Shown one piece after another: positions 8,650 to 16,595 of a DNA stretch of 64,000 nt. This DNA is from Bacteroidales bacterium UBA1715. GTDB taxonomy: Bacteria; Bacteroidota; Bacteroidia; Bacteroidales; UBA1715. The DNA lies in contig DCIX01000025.1 in NCBI GenBank assembly GCA_002317135.1, forward strand, positions 194,574-258,573, written 5' to 3'. The position numbers and the translations under genes were made by a program. The notes below the pieces were generated by a model, which was not told the origin of the DNA, ran no database searches, and saw only the letters and a list, made by a program, of their open reading frames with translations. Every line of letters starts with the position of its first letter. Within the stretch, counting starts at the first letter, position 1.

Positions 8650-9444
8650 TTATAATGTATACTTAAATACAAAATCGCTATTTACGAGCTCTATTTCGAA
8701 CACTTTTTTAGGGAAAGCAGTTGCAAACGAATGTTTTTGAACTAATTCTTGTGGCGAACCTATTTCTATAGTTCCACCCTTTTGCATAAGCCAAACGGTA
8801 TCGGCTACATGTAAAGCCAATTCCAATTCGTGAGTTGAAAGTAAAATAGCTTTATTTGTTTCGTGTGCCAATTTTCGTAGCAACAACATTGTCTCTATAC
8901 GATTTGGCAAATCCAAATGTGCGGTTGGTTCATCTAACAAAATAAAGGGAGTATCCTGTGCCAAAGACTTCGCTATCATTGTGCGTTGTTTTTCTCCATC
9001 ACTCAAACAACTAAAGTCCTTATCCGCAATATCTTGCAAGCCAACCATTTGTATAGCATTTTCTACATACTGCTCATCTTCGGCAGTCATTGTACCATAC
9101 CACGAAGTGTACGGGAATCGACCTAACGCCACAATAGATTTCACAGACATATTTGCAACAGAAACGGATTCCGTGAAAACAACGCTCATTGCCTTAGCAC
9201 GCTGTTCCACCGTAAGCAATGACAAATCACTACCTTCAATTGAAACACTTCCTGACAACAATGGTTGCATACCAGAAATAGAACGAATTAAGGTTGATTT
9301 TCCGCAACCGTTCGTTCCCAGCAGACAAACCATTTCACCACGATTAATGCGTAAGGAAACATTCTCTGCAACTATATGTTTTGTTTGTTTGGAACAATAC
9401 CCTATCGAAGCATTAGAAACGGAAAGTGTTGGTGCGTTCATCAT
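8650..9444 (-). CDS. ABC transporter ATP-binding protein, iron-siderophore/heme/B12 type
   Basis: This 264-residue ATPase has Walker A (LLGTNGCGKSTLIRS), a signature with one change (LSDGE instead of LSGGE), and Walker B (FILLDEPTAHLDLPNR). The pattern fits the FepC/HmuV/BtuD group that powers uptake of iron complexes or cobalamin with FecCD-type permeases. No permease, binding protein or TonB receptor gene is next to it, so the substrate is unknown. The start overlaps the ubiX stop (ATGA); a second ATG follows at once (MM). Confidence 0.88.
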   Translation of the reverse strand: MMNAPTLSVSNASIGYCSKQTKHIVAENVSLRINRGEMVCLLGTNGCGKSTLIRSISGMQPLLSGSVSIEGSDLSLLTVEQRAKAMSVVFTESVSVANMSVKSIVALGRFPYTSWYGTMTAEDEQYVENAIQMVGLQDIADKDFSCLSDGEKQRTMIAKSLAQDTPFILLDEPTAHLDLPNRIETMLLLRKLAHETNKAILLSTHELELALHVADTVWLMQKGGTIEIGSPQELVQKHSFATAFPKKVFEIELVNSDFVFKYTL

Positions 9445-9989
9445 TTTGTTCCCCAGCGTTTACAATCGTTCGACAAGCCAACCAAATCAAGCACGCGATT
9501 CACCACAGTATCACAAACTTCTTCAATAGTAGATGGTTTTGAATAAAAAGAAGGAGTCGCAGGACAAATAATACCACCAGCAAGCGTAATAGTTTCCATA
9601 TTCTTAATATGTATCAAATTATATGGAGTTTCGCGAAGCAGCAAAATCAATTTTCGGCGTTCTTTTAGCATAACATCAGCCGCGCGAGCAATAAGATTAT
9701 CCGCTGTTCCATTAGCAATTCTTCCCATTGTACCAGCACTACAAGGGCAAATCACCATTGCATCATACTTAGCAGAACCTGAAGCAATAGGAGCAAAAAA
9801 ATCATTGTTCGCATATTCTACAAATTCAAAAATCTGTGGTTTTCCTCCCAACTCATACTTCCAGACATCTTTTGCCGTATCAGAAAAAACGACAGCAACC
9901 TCAACATCTTCTTGTTTGTGAAGTTTTTCAAACAACCGCTGTGCATAGATAGCACCAGAAGCACCAGTTACAGCGACAATGATTTTCAT
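9441..9989 (-). CDS. ubiX: Flavin prenyltransferase UbiX
   Basis: This 182-residue protein begins MKIIVAVTGASGAIYAQRL, the UbiX/Pad1 flavin-binding N-terminus, and keeps PCSAGTMGRIANGTADNLIARAAD-like motifs (the central part reads AGTMGRIANG) and the C-terminal PATPSFYS loop. UbiX joins dimethylallyl phosphate to FMN to make the prenyl-FMN cofactor of UbiD-type decarboxylases. No ubiD gene is in the window. It is translationally coupled to the downstream ABC ATPase gene by a 4-base overlap, although no functional link is known. Confidence 0.93.
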   Translation of the reverse strand: MKIIVAVTGASGAIYAQRLFEKLHKQEDVEVAVVFSDTAKDVWKYELGGKPQIFEFVEYANNDFFAPIASGSAKYDAMVICPCSAGTMGRIANGTADNLIARAADVMLKERRKLILLLRETPYNLIHIKNMETITLAGGIICPATPSFYSKPSTIEEVCDTVVNRVLDLVGLSNDCKRWGTK

Positions 9990-10004
9990 ATAGATTGTAT
10001 ATTA

Positions 10005-10030
10005 TAGAGATGCTATTAATCGCATCTCTA
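10005..10030 (-). terminator. Hairpin between the Skp-like gene and ubiX
   Basis: TAGAGATGC and GCATCTCTA form a 9-bp perfect stem with an 8-base loop. It lies 8 bases after the Skp-like stop and belongs to the AGAGAyGC hairpin family seen elsewhere in the window. There is no clear T-run. Confidence 0.55.
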
Positions 10031-10037
10031 CATGGAT

Positions 10038-10688
10038 TTATTTTTTTGCCTGAGCTGGTTGCGATGCATTATAACGGGCATTCATTACTTTGAGAATGTC
10101 GTTCGTAATGTTCAATTGTTCTTCGGCATACAATACACTACTTTGGTATGCATTATTCAAAATAATCTTGTATTTGCCATCCGCATTGTAGAACTTAATA
10201 CACGCATTCACGCTATCAATTAATTGCTCTTGTAATTTTTGTTCTTTAATAGCCAACTCTTGCTGTTTCTTTTGTTGTTCAGCGTATAAATTTTGTTGGC
10301 GTTGTTCCAATTCTGCTTGTTTTGCCTGCGCATCGGCAGTCGTAATAATTCGATTTTCTACTTGATATTGAAAATCTTGCACATCTTTTTGAAATGCTTC
10401 TGCTTTTTTCTGCAATTTACTTTCTTCTGCAGAAACTAAATTTTGCAATTGTTTTTCTAACTTTTTGAAAAACAAATAGTTTTGCATAACTGAATCAACA
10501 ACAACATACGCAATTGGGAAGTTTGCTTCCACCATAGGTTCGTCATTAAAAATTGTATCTAACACAGCAACAGTATCTTGTACATTTGATTTTTTCTTTT
10601 CAACCGAAGGTTTCTGAACATACAATACAAATAGAATAACAATTGCGACTCCAAAAATAATGTTTACAATAATGTTTCCGTTTTTCAT
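10038..10688 (-). CDS. OmpH/Skp-like periplasmic chaperone, membrane anchored
   Basis: This 216-residue protein has an N-terminal hydrophobic helix (about residues 6-24, IIVNIIFGVAIVILFVLYV), then a Skp/OmpH-like body: a short beta strand (AYVVVDSVMQNYLFFKK), a long Gln/Glu/Lys-rich coiled coil and a final strand with IILNNAYQSSVLYAEEQLNIT. Skp-family proteins hold unfolded outer-membrane proteins in the periplasm with long helical arms. This one would be tethered to the inner membrane rather than free, as in several Bacteroidota homologues. It is 11 bases after tadA. Confidence 0.82.
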   Translation of the reverse strand: MKNGNIIVNIIFGVAIVILFVLYVQKPSVEKKKSNVQDTVAVLDTIFNDEPMVEANFPIAYVVVDSVMQNYLFFKKLEKQLQNLVSAEESKLQKKAEAFQKDVQDFQYQVENRIITTADAQAKQAELEQRQQNLYAEQQKKQQELAIKEQKLQEQLIDSVNACIKFYNADGKYKIILNNAYQSSVLYAEEQLNITNDILKVMNARYNASQPAQAKK

Positions 10689-10699
10689 GATTTTAGTAT

Positions 10700-11143
10700 T
10701 TATCGTTTTTCTTTAAAAAAATTCTGCATTAACTCTTCACATTGTTCTTTAAGAACACCGCCAACAACAATAGTTTTTGGATGCAATATACGGCTATGTA
10801 ATTCCGAAACTTTACGTTTCACATCCGATGCTCCATAGACTATTTTCCCCAATTGTTCCCAATACGATGCACCACAACACATTACACAAGGTTCAACAGT
10901 GACATACAAAGTACACTTTTGCAAGCTTTTCCCACCTAAATATTCTGTAGCCATAGTAAATGCCTGCATTTCGGCGTGGGCAGTTGGATCATTCAATGTT
11001 TCAGACAGATTATAGGCACGAGCAATTATTTGGTCCTCGCAAACAATCACGCAACCAATAGGAACTTCGTCCTTTTCGTAGGCAATTTTCGCCTGCGCTA
11101 AAGCTTGTTCCATATAATATTCGTCGGTCTTTTTTTCTGCCAT
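10700..11143 (-). CDS. tadA: tRNA adenosine deaminase-like nucleoside deaminase
   Basis: This 147-residue CMP/dCMP-type deaminase has the catalytic motif HAE (His56, Glu58) and the zinc cysteines in PCVMCCGA (Cys86, Cys89). TadA converts adenosine 34 to inosine in tRNA-Arg(ACG). The consensus there is PCxMCxGA; the second position after Cys89 is a cysteine here. Guanine deaminase relatives share the fold, so the tRNA role is likely but not certain. It is upstream of the Skp-like gene. Confidence 0.85.
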   Translation of the reverse strand: MAEKKTDEYYMEQALAQAKIAYEKDEVPIGCVIVCEDQIIARAYNLSETLNDPTAHAEMQAFTMATEYLGGKSLQKCTLYVTVEPCVMCCGASYWEQLGKIVYGASDVKRKVSELHSRILHPKTIVVGGVLKEQCEELMQNFFKEKR

Positions 11144-11213
11144 TTATTACAAACAATGTTTTGCAAATATATGATTTATGGGAATGATATACAACCCAGC
11201 ATCCAAAAGATAA

Positions 11214-11390
11214 TTCACGACGTTTAAAATACGAATTGTTTTTTTGATGCATAAAATCTGCGGAAAACATTTCGATATTGAGTTTATCGAAGCAGACCAC
11301 ATCACACCGTGGAAAGAAGGCGGTCGCACTGTGGAAGAAATAACATTATTTTATAACAACAATTATTTCCGTAGGAAATGGCCATTATAA
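11214..11390 (+). pseudogene. HNH endonuclease remnant
   Basis: A short frame, open from 11214 with an ATG at 11247 and a stop at 11388-11390, encodes HKICGKHFDIEFIEADHITP followed by WKEGGRTVEE. This matches the core of HNH nucleases: the first zinc-cysteine region (CGKHF) and the EADHITPW metal/catalytic segment. After TVEE the similarity stops and the frame runs into unrelated sequence, so the second zinc pair (LCxxCN) is missing. No intact HNH gene lies on either side, so this is a decayed fragment, not a working enzyme. Confidence 0.75.
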
Positions 11391-11454
11391 TCTGATTTCA
11401 AAGAAATGTTGTGTAAATTCTTTTCAAAAAATTTCACATTTTTAACTTTCGATG

Positions 11455-11588
11455 TATATTTGTCTTGTTCTTATGTATCAACATAAAGGCGAAAGCCCTG
11501 AACCATTCGAGCAGCAGCCGATTAAGTTCGGAATGTCGCACGGCTACGGCAAGTGAGGCAGAAAAGGAGGACAAAACCTCCTTTTTTT
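11455..11588 (+). ncRNA. Candidate structured small RNA with promoter and terminator
   Basis: A -7 box TATATTTG (11455-11462) is followed by about 115 bases of locally GC-rich sequence and a strong terminator (11562-11588: AAAAGGAGG, 6-base loop, CCTCCTTTT then T). Between them are GGCGAAAGCC, and two interleaved pairings, CATTC/GAATG and AGCCG/CGGCT, that would make a pseudoknot. A 27-codon reading frame (11473-11556) also fits in this interval but would begin almost at the transcript start. I do not recognise the RNA family. The high GC content in an AT-rich genome favours RNA over peptide. Confidence 0.5.
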
Positions 11589-12270
11589 ATTTTGAAGCAG
11601 TCCAAATCCTTGCAAAATCATCGTAAAAATGTTTTGATGTTGCTATTGACCGACTTATTCGTATTAATCTAGTTCCTTTGAATAGCATAATTTCGTGTAA
11701 ATTAGTCAGTTGAACAAAAGCACGCTTGATTTCTTTTTTTAAATAATTTGTTGTTTTGTCACCAACTATATTGATTACAACAATTTCTGATTGCTGACAA
11801 CCTTTTTCAAATAAATGATCTAATGAATTATTTCCATTAAATGTTTTACCTTCCACATAATACAATAAGTTTTTTTGTCGAATTATAAAATCTGCACTTT
11901 TACAGTTTGAAGGATTCGAGAGCAAAAAGACATCATATTTGTTTCTTACAAACTTTTGTGCAATTTCAAGATTCTTTGGCATTTCTCCAGATAGAAGAAT
12001 ATCGTCATATTGACTTAGATTTAAACCATAAATGAAATTTTCTGTATTAGAAAATCGTTTTATTTTTTGGAATTCCGAATTGTTTACAATCCATTTCAGT
12101 ACAGAAACTTTTTCCCTATTGGTCGCATACGAATAATAATCTTTTATAGCTCTATTTATCGTTATTCCTTGATAATCAAACCGTTGATAAAACTTAGGAG
12201 TCGGTTCATTAATAATAGAACTCTCTTCAGTAAGAATATACAAATCATATTTTTCACAATTTTCATTCAT
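11587..12270 (-). CDS. PD-(D/E)XK nuclease-like protein, similar to CdiA C-terminal toxin domains
   Basis: This 227-residue protein has no signal peptide. Its second half resembles the tRNA-nuclease domains at the ends of contact-dependent toxins: an AQKFVRNKYDVFLLSNP strand-helix, then SADFII (Asp127), a strand ending VEGK (Glu140, Lys142), and a later helix with QSEIVVINIV. The spacing fits a PD-(D/E)XK active site. The N-terminal half is unfamiliar. No immunity or delivery gene is evident, so a toxin role is only a possibility. It starts 10 bases after a truncated small gene and shares a bidirectional terminator with the RNA candidate. Confidence 0.5.
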   Translation of the reverse strand: MNENCEKYDLYILTEESSIINEPTPKFYQRFDYQGITINRAIKDYYSYATNREKVSVLKWIVNNSEFQKIKRFSNTENFIYGLNLSQYDDILLSGEMPKNLEIAQKFVRNKYDVFLLSNPSNCKSADFIIRQKNLLYYVEGKTFNGNNSLDHLFEKGCQQSEIVVINIVGDKTTNYLKKEIKRAFVQLTNLHEIMLFKGTRLIRISRSIATSKHFYDDFARIWTASK

Positions 12271-12280
12271 TTATCATAAG

Positions 12281-12385
12281 TCATTTTCTATTTATAAGCA
12301 AAGCAATTACAATGTGTTTGCCATTGTATTCTTTCACCAATTCATCTTGATGCGAAAAATAAAAATAAGATTCTGCATCTAACAT
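12281..12385 (-). pseudogene. Truncated copy of the small DUF5678-like family
   Basis: This 34-codon frame reads MLDAESYFYFSHQDELVKEY followed by NGKHIVI, then diverges and stops. The same pattern (F/Y, DLV, Y-x-G-K/S-Y-V/L-V-I) opens two full-length 77-78-residue proteins in this window (23080-23313 and 41182-41418), but their second halves (FGxGxFLLxxC) are missing here. A -7 box TATATTTG is at 12416-12409. It seems to be cut off by the DNA that carries the downstream nuclease-like gene. Confidence 0.65.
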
Positions 12386-12451
12386 TGCGGCTTTTGTTTT
12401 TGGGTTCGCAAATATAGATTTTTTATATAAAATTTGAGAATAAAAAAGAAA

Positions 12452-12481
12452 GAGGGAAAGTCACATTTGCAACCTTCCCTC
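12452..12481 (-). terminator. Terminator of aspS
   Basis: GAGGGAA pairs with TTCCCTC across a 16-base loop, and the minus strand then reads TTTCTTTTTTA. It is 41 bases after the aspS stop. Confidence 0.75.
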
Positions 12482-12521
12482 CTATGCTATTCTGCACGCA
12501 AATTAAACGCCAGCAAAATAT

Positions 12522-14279
12522 CTATTCTATTGGTTTAATATCTAAGAACAATTCGTCTAATTGTTTTTGATCGATAACTGATGGTGCATCAAGCATAACA
12601 TCGCGACCTGAATTATTTTTAGGGAACGCTATACAGTCGCGGATACTATCTAAGCCAGCGAACAAGCTTACCCAGCGGTCAAGACCGTATGCCAAACCTC
12701 CGTGAGGTGGAGCTCCATATTTAAAGGCATTCATTAAGAAGCCAAATTGTTCTTGTGCTTTTTCTGGTGTAAAGCCTAAAATCTTAAAGATTTTTGCTTG
12801 TAATTGACTGTCGTGAATACGAATTGAACCACCACCAACTTCAACACCATTGATTACCATATCGTATGCATTTGCACGAACCAATGCAGGATCAGTATCC
12901 AACAATGGAACATCTTCTGGCTTTGGACTTGTAAATGGATGGTGCATTGCCATTAAACGGCCTTCTTCTTCACTCCATTCGTACATTGGGAAATCAATAA
13001 CCCACAAGCATGCAAATTTATCTTTATCGCGGAGACCAAGTTGATTTGCTACTTCCAAACGAAGTTCACACAATTGCTTGCGTGTCTTCATTGCATCGTC
13101 GCCACTCAAGATTAAGATTAAGTCACCGGCTTCGGCACCAAATGCTTCTTTCATTTTTTGAAGCACATCTTGAGAATAGAATTTGTCGACGCTTGATTTT
13201 ACCGTCCCATCTGCTTCAACACGAGCATAAACCATACCTTTCGCACCAATTTGAGGACGTTTCACAAATTCCGTCAATTGATCTAATTGTTTACGAGTAT
13301 ATGTAGCCGCACCTTTTGCACAAATACCACCAATGTATGCTGCATTGTCGAACACGCCAAAACCATATCCTTTCAAAACATCCATAAGTTCTACGAACTT
13401 CATATCGAAACGAAGATCTGGCTTATCGCTACCATAGTATTTCATAGCATCATGCCAAGTCATACGAGGGAATGCTTCGGTAATATCTATATTTCTGATA
13501 GTCTTGAACAAGTGTTTTGCCATACCTTCGAAAAGCGTAATGATGTCTTCTTGTTCAACGAAACTCATTTCGCAGTCAATTTGAGTAAACTCTGGTTGAC
13601 GGTCAGCACGAAGGTCTTCGTCGCGGAAACATTTCACAATTTGGAAATAGCGGTCGAAACCAGCAACCATAAGCAATTGTTTCAAAGTCTGTGGACTTTG
13701 TGGCAACGCATAGAACAGACCAGGATTCATACGAGAAGGCACAACAAAGTCGCGAGCACCTTCTGGAGTAGAACCAATCAACACTGGAGTTTCTACTTCC
13801 AAGAAGCCTTGTTTGTCAAGATAACTACGCACTTCGAATGCCATTTTATGACGAAGTTCAAGATTCTTTCGTACGGCAGCACGACGCAAATCCAAATAAC
13901 GATATTTCATACGAAGATCGTCACCACCATCGGTATCATCTTGAATAGTAAATGGAGGAACTTCTGAAGAATTAAGAATTGTAAGTTTATTTACAATTAT
14001 CTCAATATCACCAGTTTCCATCTTTGGATTCTTGCTAGAGCGTTCAATAACCTTGCCTTCAATTTGAATTACAAATTCACGACCAAGTTTCTTCGCTTCC
14101 TGACAAACTTCAGCATTTTGATTTTCGTCGAACACCAATTGAGTGATGCCATAACGGTCACGCAAGTCAACGAATGTCATTCCACCTAATTCACGAGTTT
14201 TTTGTACCCAACCGCTTAAAACAACGGTTTCGCCAATATTTGCAGCGCGCAATTCGCCGCAGGTATGAGATCTATACAT
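12522..14279 (-). CDS. aspS: Aspartyl-tRNA synthetase
   Basis: This 585-residue class II synthetase begins MYRSHTCGELRAANIGETV, with an N-terminal OB-fold anticodon domain (VVLSGWVQKTRELGG). Catalytic motifs are visible: the ALPQSPQTLKQ region, motif 2 (CFRDEDLRADRQPEFTQID) and motif 3 (GLAYGLDR). The bacterial-type GAD insertion lies between motifs 2 and 3. It charges tRNA-Asp. The start at 14279 gives the family's normal N-terminus; an earlier in-frame start at 14336 would add a nonconserved extension. It diverges from the propeller gene at 14385. Confidence 0.97.
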   Translation of the reverse strand: MYRSHTCGELRAANIGETVVLSGWVQKTRELGGMTFVDLRDRYGITQLVFDENQNAEVCQEAKKLGREFVIQIEGKVIERSSKNPKMETGDIEIIVNKLTILNSSEVPPFTIQDDTDGGDDLRMKYRYLDLRRAAVRKNLELRHKMAFEVRSYLDKQGFLEVETPVLIGSTPEGARDFVVPSRMNPGLFYALPQSPQTLKQLLMVAGFDRYFQIVKCFRDEDLRADRQPEFTQIDCEMSFVEQEDIITLFEGMAKHLFKTIRNIDITEAFPRMTWHDAMKYYGSDKPDLRFDMKFVELMDVLKGYGFGVFDNAAYIGGICAKGAATYTRKQLDQLTEFVKRPQIGAKGMVYARVEADGTVKSSVDKFYSQDVLQKMKEAFGAEAGDLILILSGDDAMKTRKQLCELRLEVANQLGLRDKDKFACLWVIDFPMYEWSEEEGRLMAMHHPFTSPKPEDVPLLDTDPALVRANAYDMVINGVEVGGGSIRIHDSQLQAKIFKILGFTPEKAQEQFGFLMNAFKYGAPPHGGLAYGLDRWVSLFAGLDSIRDCIAFPKNNSGRDVMLDAPSVIDQKQLDELFLDIKPIE

Positions 14280-14384
14280 CTTATTATAATTACAAACGAA
14301 TGCAAATATACATTTTATATCAACATTTTGGTACAAGAAACAGGTTTCAACAAAAAATCATATTTTTGTAAAAAACTACCTATA

Positions 14385-15266
14385 ATGAATGTATTAACTA
14401 CAAAACGAGAAGTCGAAGAAAGAAATGTTATTTCTGTACTTGAAGTATTCGACATCACAACGCAAAAACGCGAAGTCATCGCCGAATTTGACGAGTTAAT
14501 TGAAGCACCAAACTGGCTAAAAGATGGCAAAACATTGATTTTCAACGGACACGGAAATCTGTATTCTTTCAATTTAGAAACGAAAGAACGCAAACAAATT
14601 GATTTAGGTTTTTGTGTTCAATGTAATAACGATCATGTTCTTTCACCTAACCACGACAAAGTTGCCGTAAGCCATCATACCAGCGAAGACGGACAAAGTC
14701 GTGTATATGTTATTCCTTTTGAGACAGGTATTCCAGAACTTATTACACCAATTGCGCCAAGTTACTTACATGGATGGTCACCTGATGGAAAAGAACTTGC
14801 GTATTGTGCAGAAAGAAACGGAGAATACGACATCTACACTATTCCGGCAAAAGGTGGTATAGAAAAACGACTAACCGATGCTCCAGGACTTAACGATGGT
14901 TGCGAATATTCTCCTTGTGGAAAATATATCTGGTTCAATAGCGTACGAACAGGATTAATGCAAATCTGGAGAATGAAAACAGACGGAAGCGAGCAAACTC
15001 AAATGACTTTTGACGAAGACCGCGATAGTTGGTTTGCACATGTCTCGCCAGACGGAAAACAAGTTGTATATATTGCCTACAACAAAGACGACATAAACCC
15101 AGGCGACCATCCTGCGAATAAAAATGTAGAAATCAGAACAATGTCACCAAACGGAGGCGAATGTAAAACCCTTATAAAATTATTTGGCGGTCAAGGGACA
15201 ATAAATGTAAATAGCTGGTCTCCAGATAGTAAAAAATTTGCTTTCGTAAGTTTCAAATTGAAATAA
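14385..15266 (+). CDS. TolB-like beta-propeller protein
   Basis: This 293-residue protein is made of WD40-like PD40 repeats, with motifs such as WSPDGKELAYCAERNGEYDI, YSPCGKYIWFNS, VSPDGKQVVYIAYN and WSPDSKKFAFVSF. Repeats of this kind build a TolB-type propeller used for binding. No signal peptide is seen from the chosen start, so it may be cytoplasmic, unlike TolB itself. The start at 14385 follows a -7 box (TATTTTTG, 14361-14368) and removes an implausible upstream extension that overlaps aspS. The binding partner is unknown. Confidence 0.82.
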   Translation: MNVLTTKREVEERNVISVLEVFDITTQKREVIAEFDELIEAPNWLKDGKTLIFNGHGNLYSFNLETKERKQIDLGFCVQCNNDHVLSPNHDKVAVSHHTSEDGQSRVYVIPFETGIPELITPIAPSYLHGWSPDGKELAYCAERNGEYDIYTIPAKGGIEKRLTDAPGLNDGCEYSPCGKYIWFNSVRTGLMQIWRMKTDGSEQTQMTFDEDRDSWFAHVSPDGKQVVYIAYNKDDINPGDHPANKNVEIRTMSPNGGECKTLIKLFGGQGTINVNSWSPDSKKFAFVSFKLK

Positions 15267-15272
15267 CATTAT

Positions 15273-15299
15273 AGAGAGATTGCGTAGTGTAATCTCTCT
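15273..15299 (+). terminator. Hairpin after the propeller gene
   Basis: AGAGAGATT pairs with AATCTCTCT around a 9-base loop, 7 bases after the stop. It resembles the other AGAGA hairpins at gene ends. No long T-run follows. Confidence 0.6.
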
Positions 15300-15314
15300 T
15301 AAAACATTTTGACC

Positions 15315-16595
15315 ATGCGTTATTCAAAAATTCCAACAAGTCTTTTCGAAAAAAATAGGAATAAAGTATTTGCAAAATTACCTAAATATAGTTCTGCGAT
15401 AATTTTTGCAAATCCACAAATGCCACGAAACGGAGATTTATTTTTTCCATATAGACAAAACTCCGATTTGTTTTATGTAACAGGAATTACGCAAGAAAAG
15501 TCAATTGTTATACTAACAAACTACAAATCAGAAAATAAAGCTATTCTTTTCATTCTTAATCCACAACCTGATTTGGAACAATGGGAAGGTAGAAAATTGC
15601 GTATCGAAGAAGCAGAAGAAATCTCTGGAATTTCTGAAATTCATTATACCGAAGAATTTCAGGATATTTGGGAAGAAATCGCTAACAATAGTGATCATTT
15701 ATATTTTGGACAGAATTGTAATCCACGATTAAAAACAGATTTACTTCTTCCAGACAAAATTTTTGGCGAAAAATTACAAGAGAAATGGACAAACAAAGAT
15801 GTTGCTTGTCTTTCTCCTATACTTACAGCCTGCAGAATCGTAAAAGAGCCAGAAGAAATTGCCTTAATTGAAAAAGCGTCTGCTATTACTCGCGAGGCTT
15901 TCATAGAGATTGCGAAAGCAACCCGAGCTGGTATATATGAGTATGAATTAGAAGCAATTATGACAAACATTTTCCTTCGCAACGGAGCAAACGGACACGC
16001 TTTTGATCCAATTATTGCGAACGGAAGAAATGCTTGTTATCTCCATTATGTAAAAAACGACCAAATTCTTCAAAACGGAAATTTAATTTTAATGGACTTT
16101 GGTTCAGAATACGCGAACTATTCCAGTGATTGCACGCGAGTATTTCCTGTAAATGGGAAATTCACAAAAAGACAAAAAGAAATTCACTCTGCAGTTTGCA
16201 GAGTTTTTACACAAATCAAAAGTGCAATTGCCCCAGGAAAAACAATTGCAGAACTACAAAAGCAAACATGCAGATTGATTCAAGAAGAGCTTCTTTCACT
16301 AGGAATACTCTCAAAACAAAACATTAAAAACAAAGGCGACAAACCTGCATATTTCAAATACTATATGCACGGAGTTTCCCACTTTATCGGTTTGGATACA
16401 CACGATGTCGGCGAAAAAGACGAGATATTAAAACCAGGAATGGTACTTAGTTGTGAACCAGGTATCTACACTTTCGAAGAAGAAATAGGCATCCGATTAG
16501 AAGACACCATCCTTGTCACAGAACAAGGTTGTAGAGATTTAATGGAAACTATTCCGATGGAAGCAAACGATATTGAAGAACTAATGAACTCCTAA
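15315..16595 (+). CDS. pepP: Xaa-Pro aminopeptidase (aminopeptidase P, M24B)
   Basis: This ~426-residue protein has an N-terminal aminopeptidase-P domain (RQNSDLFYVTGITQ) and a pita-bread catalytic domain with all five metal ligands: Asp in LMDFGSEY, Asp in SSDCTRVFP, His in HGVSHFIGLDTHD, Glu in SCEPGIY and Glu in GIRLEDT. It removes an N-terminal residue that precedes proline, using two manganese ions. The ATG at 15315 is preferred over a TTG two codons upstream. Its stop overlaps the stop of the converging response regulator gene. Confidence 0.95.
   Translation: MRYSKIPTSLFEKNRNKVFAKLPKYSSAIIFANPQMPRNGDLFFPYRQNSDLFYVTGITQEKSIVILTNYKSENKAILFILNPQPDLEQWEGRKLRIEEAEEISGISEIHYTEEFQDIWEEIANNSDHLYFGQNCNPRLKTDLLLPDKIFGEKLQEKWTNKDVACLSPILTACRIVKEPEEIALIEKASAITREAFIEIAKATRAGIYEYELEAIMTNIFLRNGANGHAFDPIIANGRNACYLHYVKNDQILQNGNLILMDFGSEYANYSSDCTRVFPVNGKFTKRQKEIHSAVCRVFTQIKSAIAPGKTIAELQKQTCRLIQEELLSLGILSKQNIKNKGDKPAYFKYYMHGVSHFIGLDTHDVGEKDEILKPGMVLSCEPGIYTFEEEIGIRLEDTILVTEQGCRDLMETIPMEANDIEELMNS

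Noticed and set aside
11147..11329. 60-codon minus-strand frame
   Set aside because: It is antisense to the HNH remnant; the plus frame has the recognisable EADHITPW motif, this one has nothing.
11465..11590. Small SRP RNA
   Set aside because: The conserved GGAA tetraloop with the flanking AGGNCCGGAAGGAAGCAG-type pattern is absent.
13287..13967. 226-codon plus-strand frame
   Set aside because: It is the complement of aspS, whose motifs are intact on the other strand.
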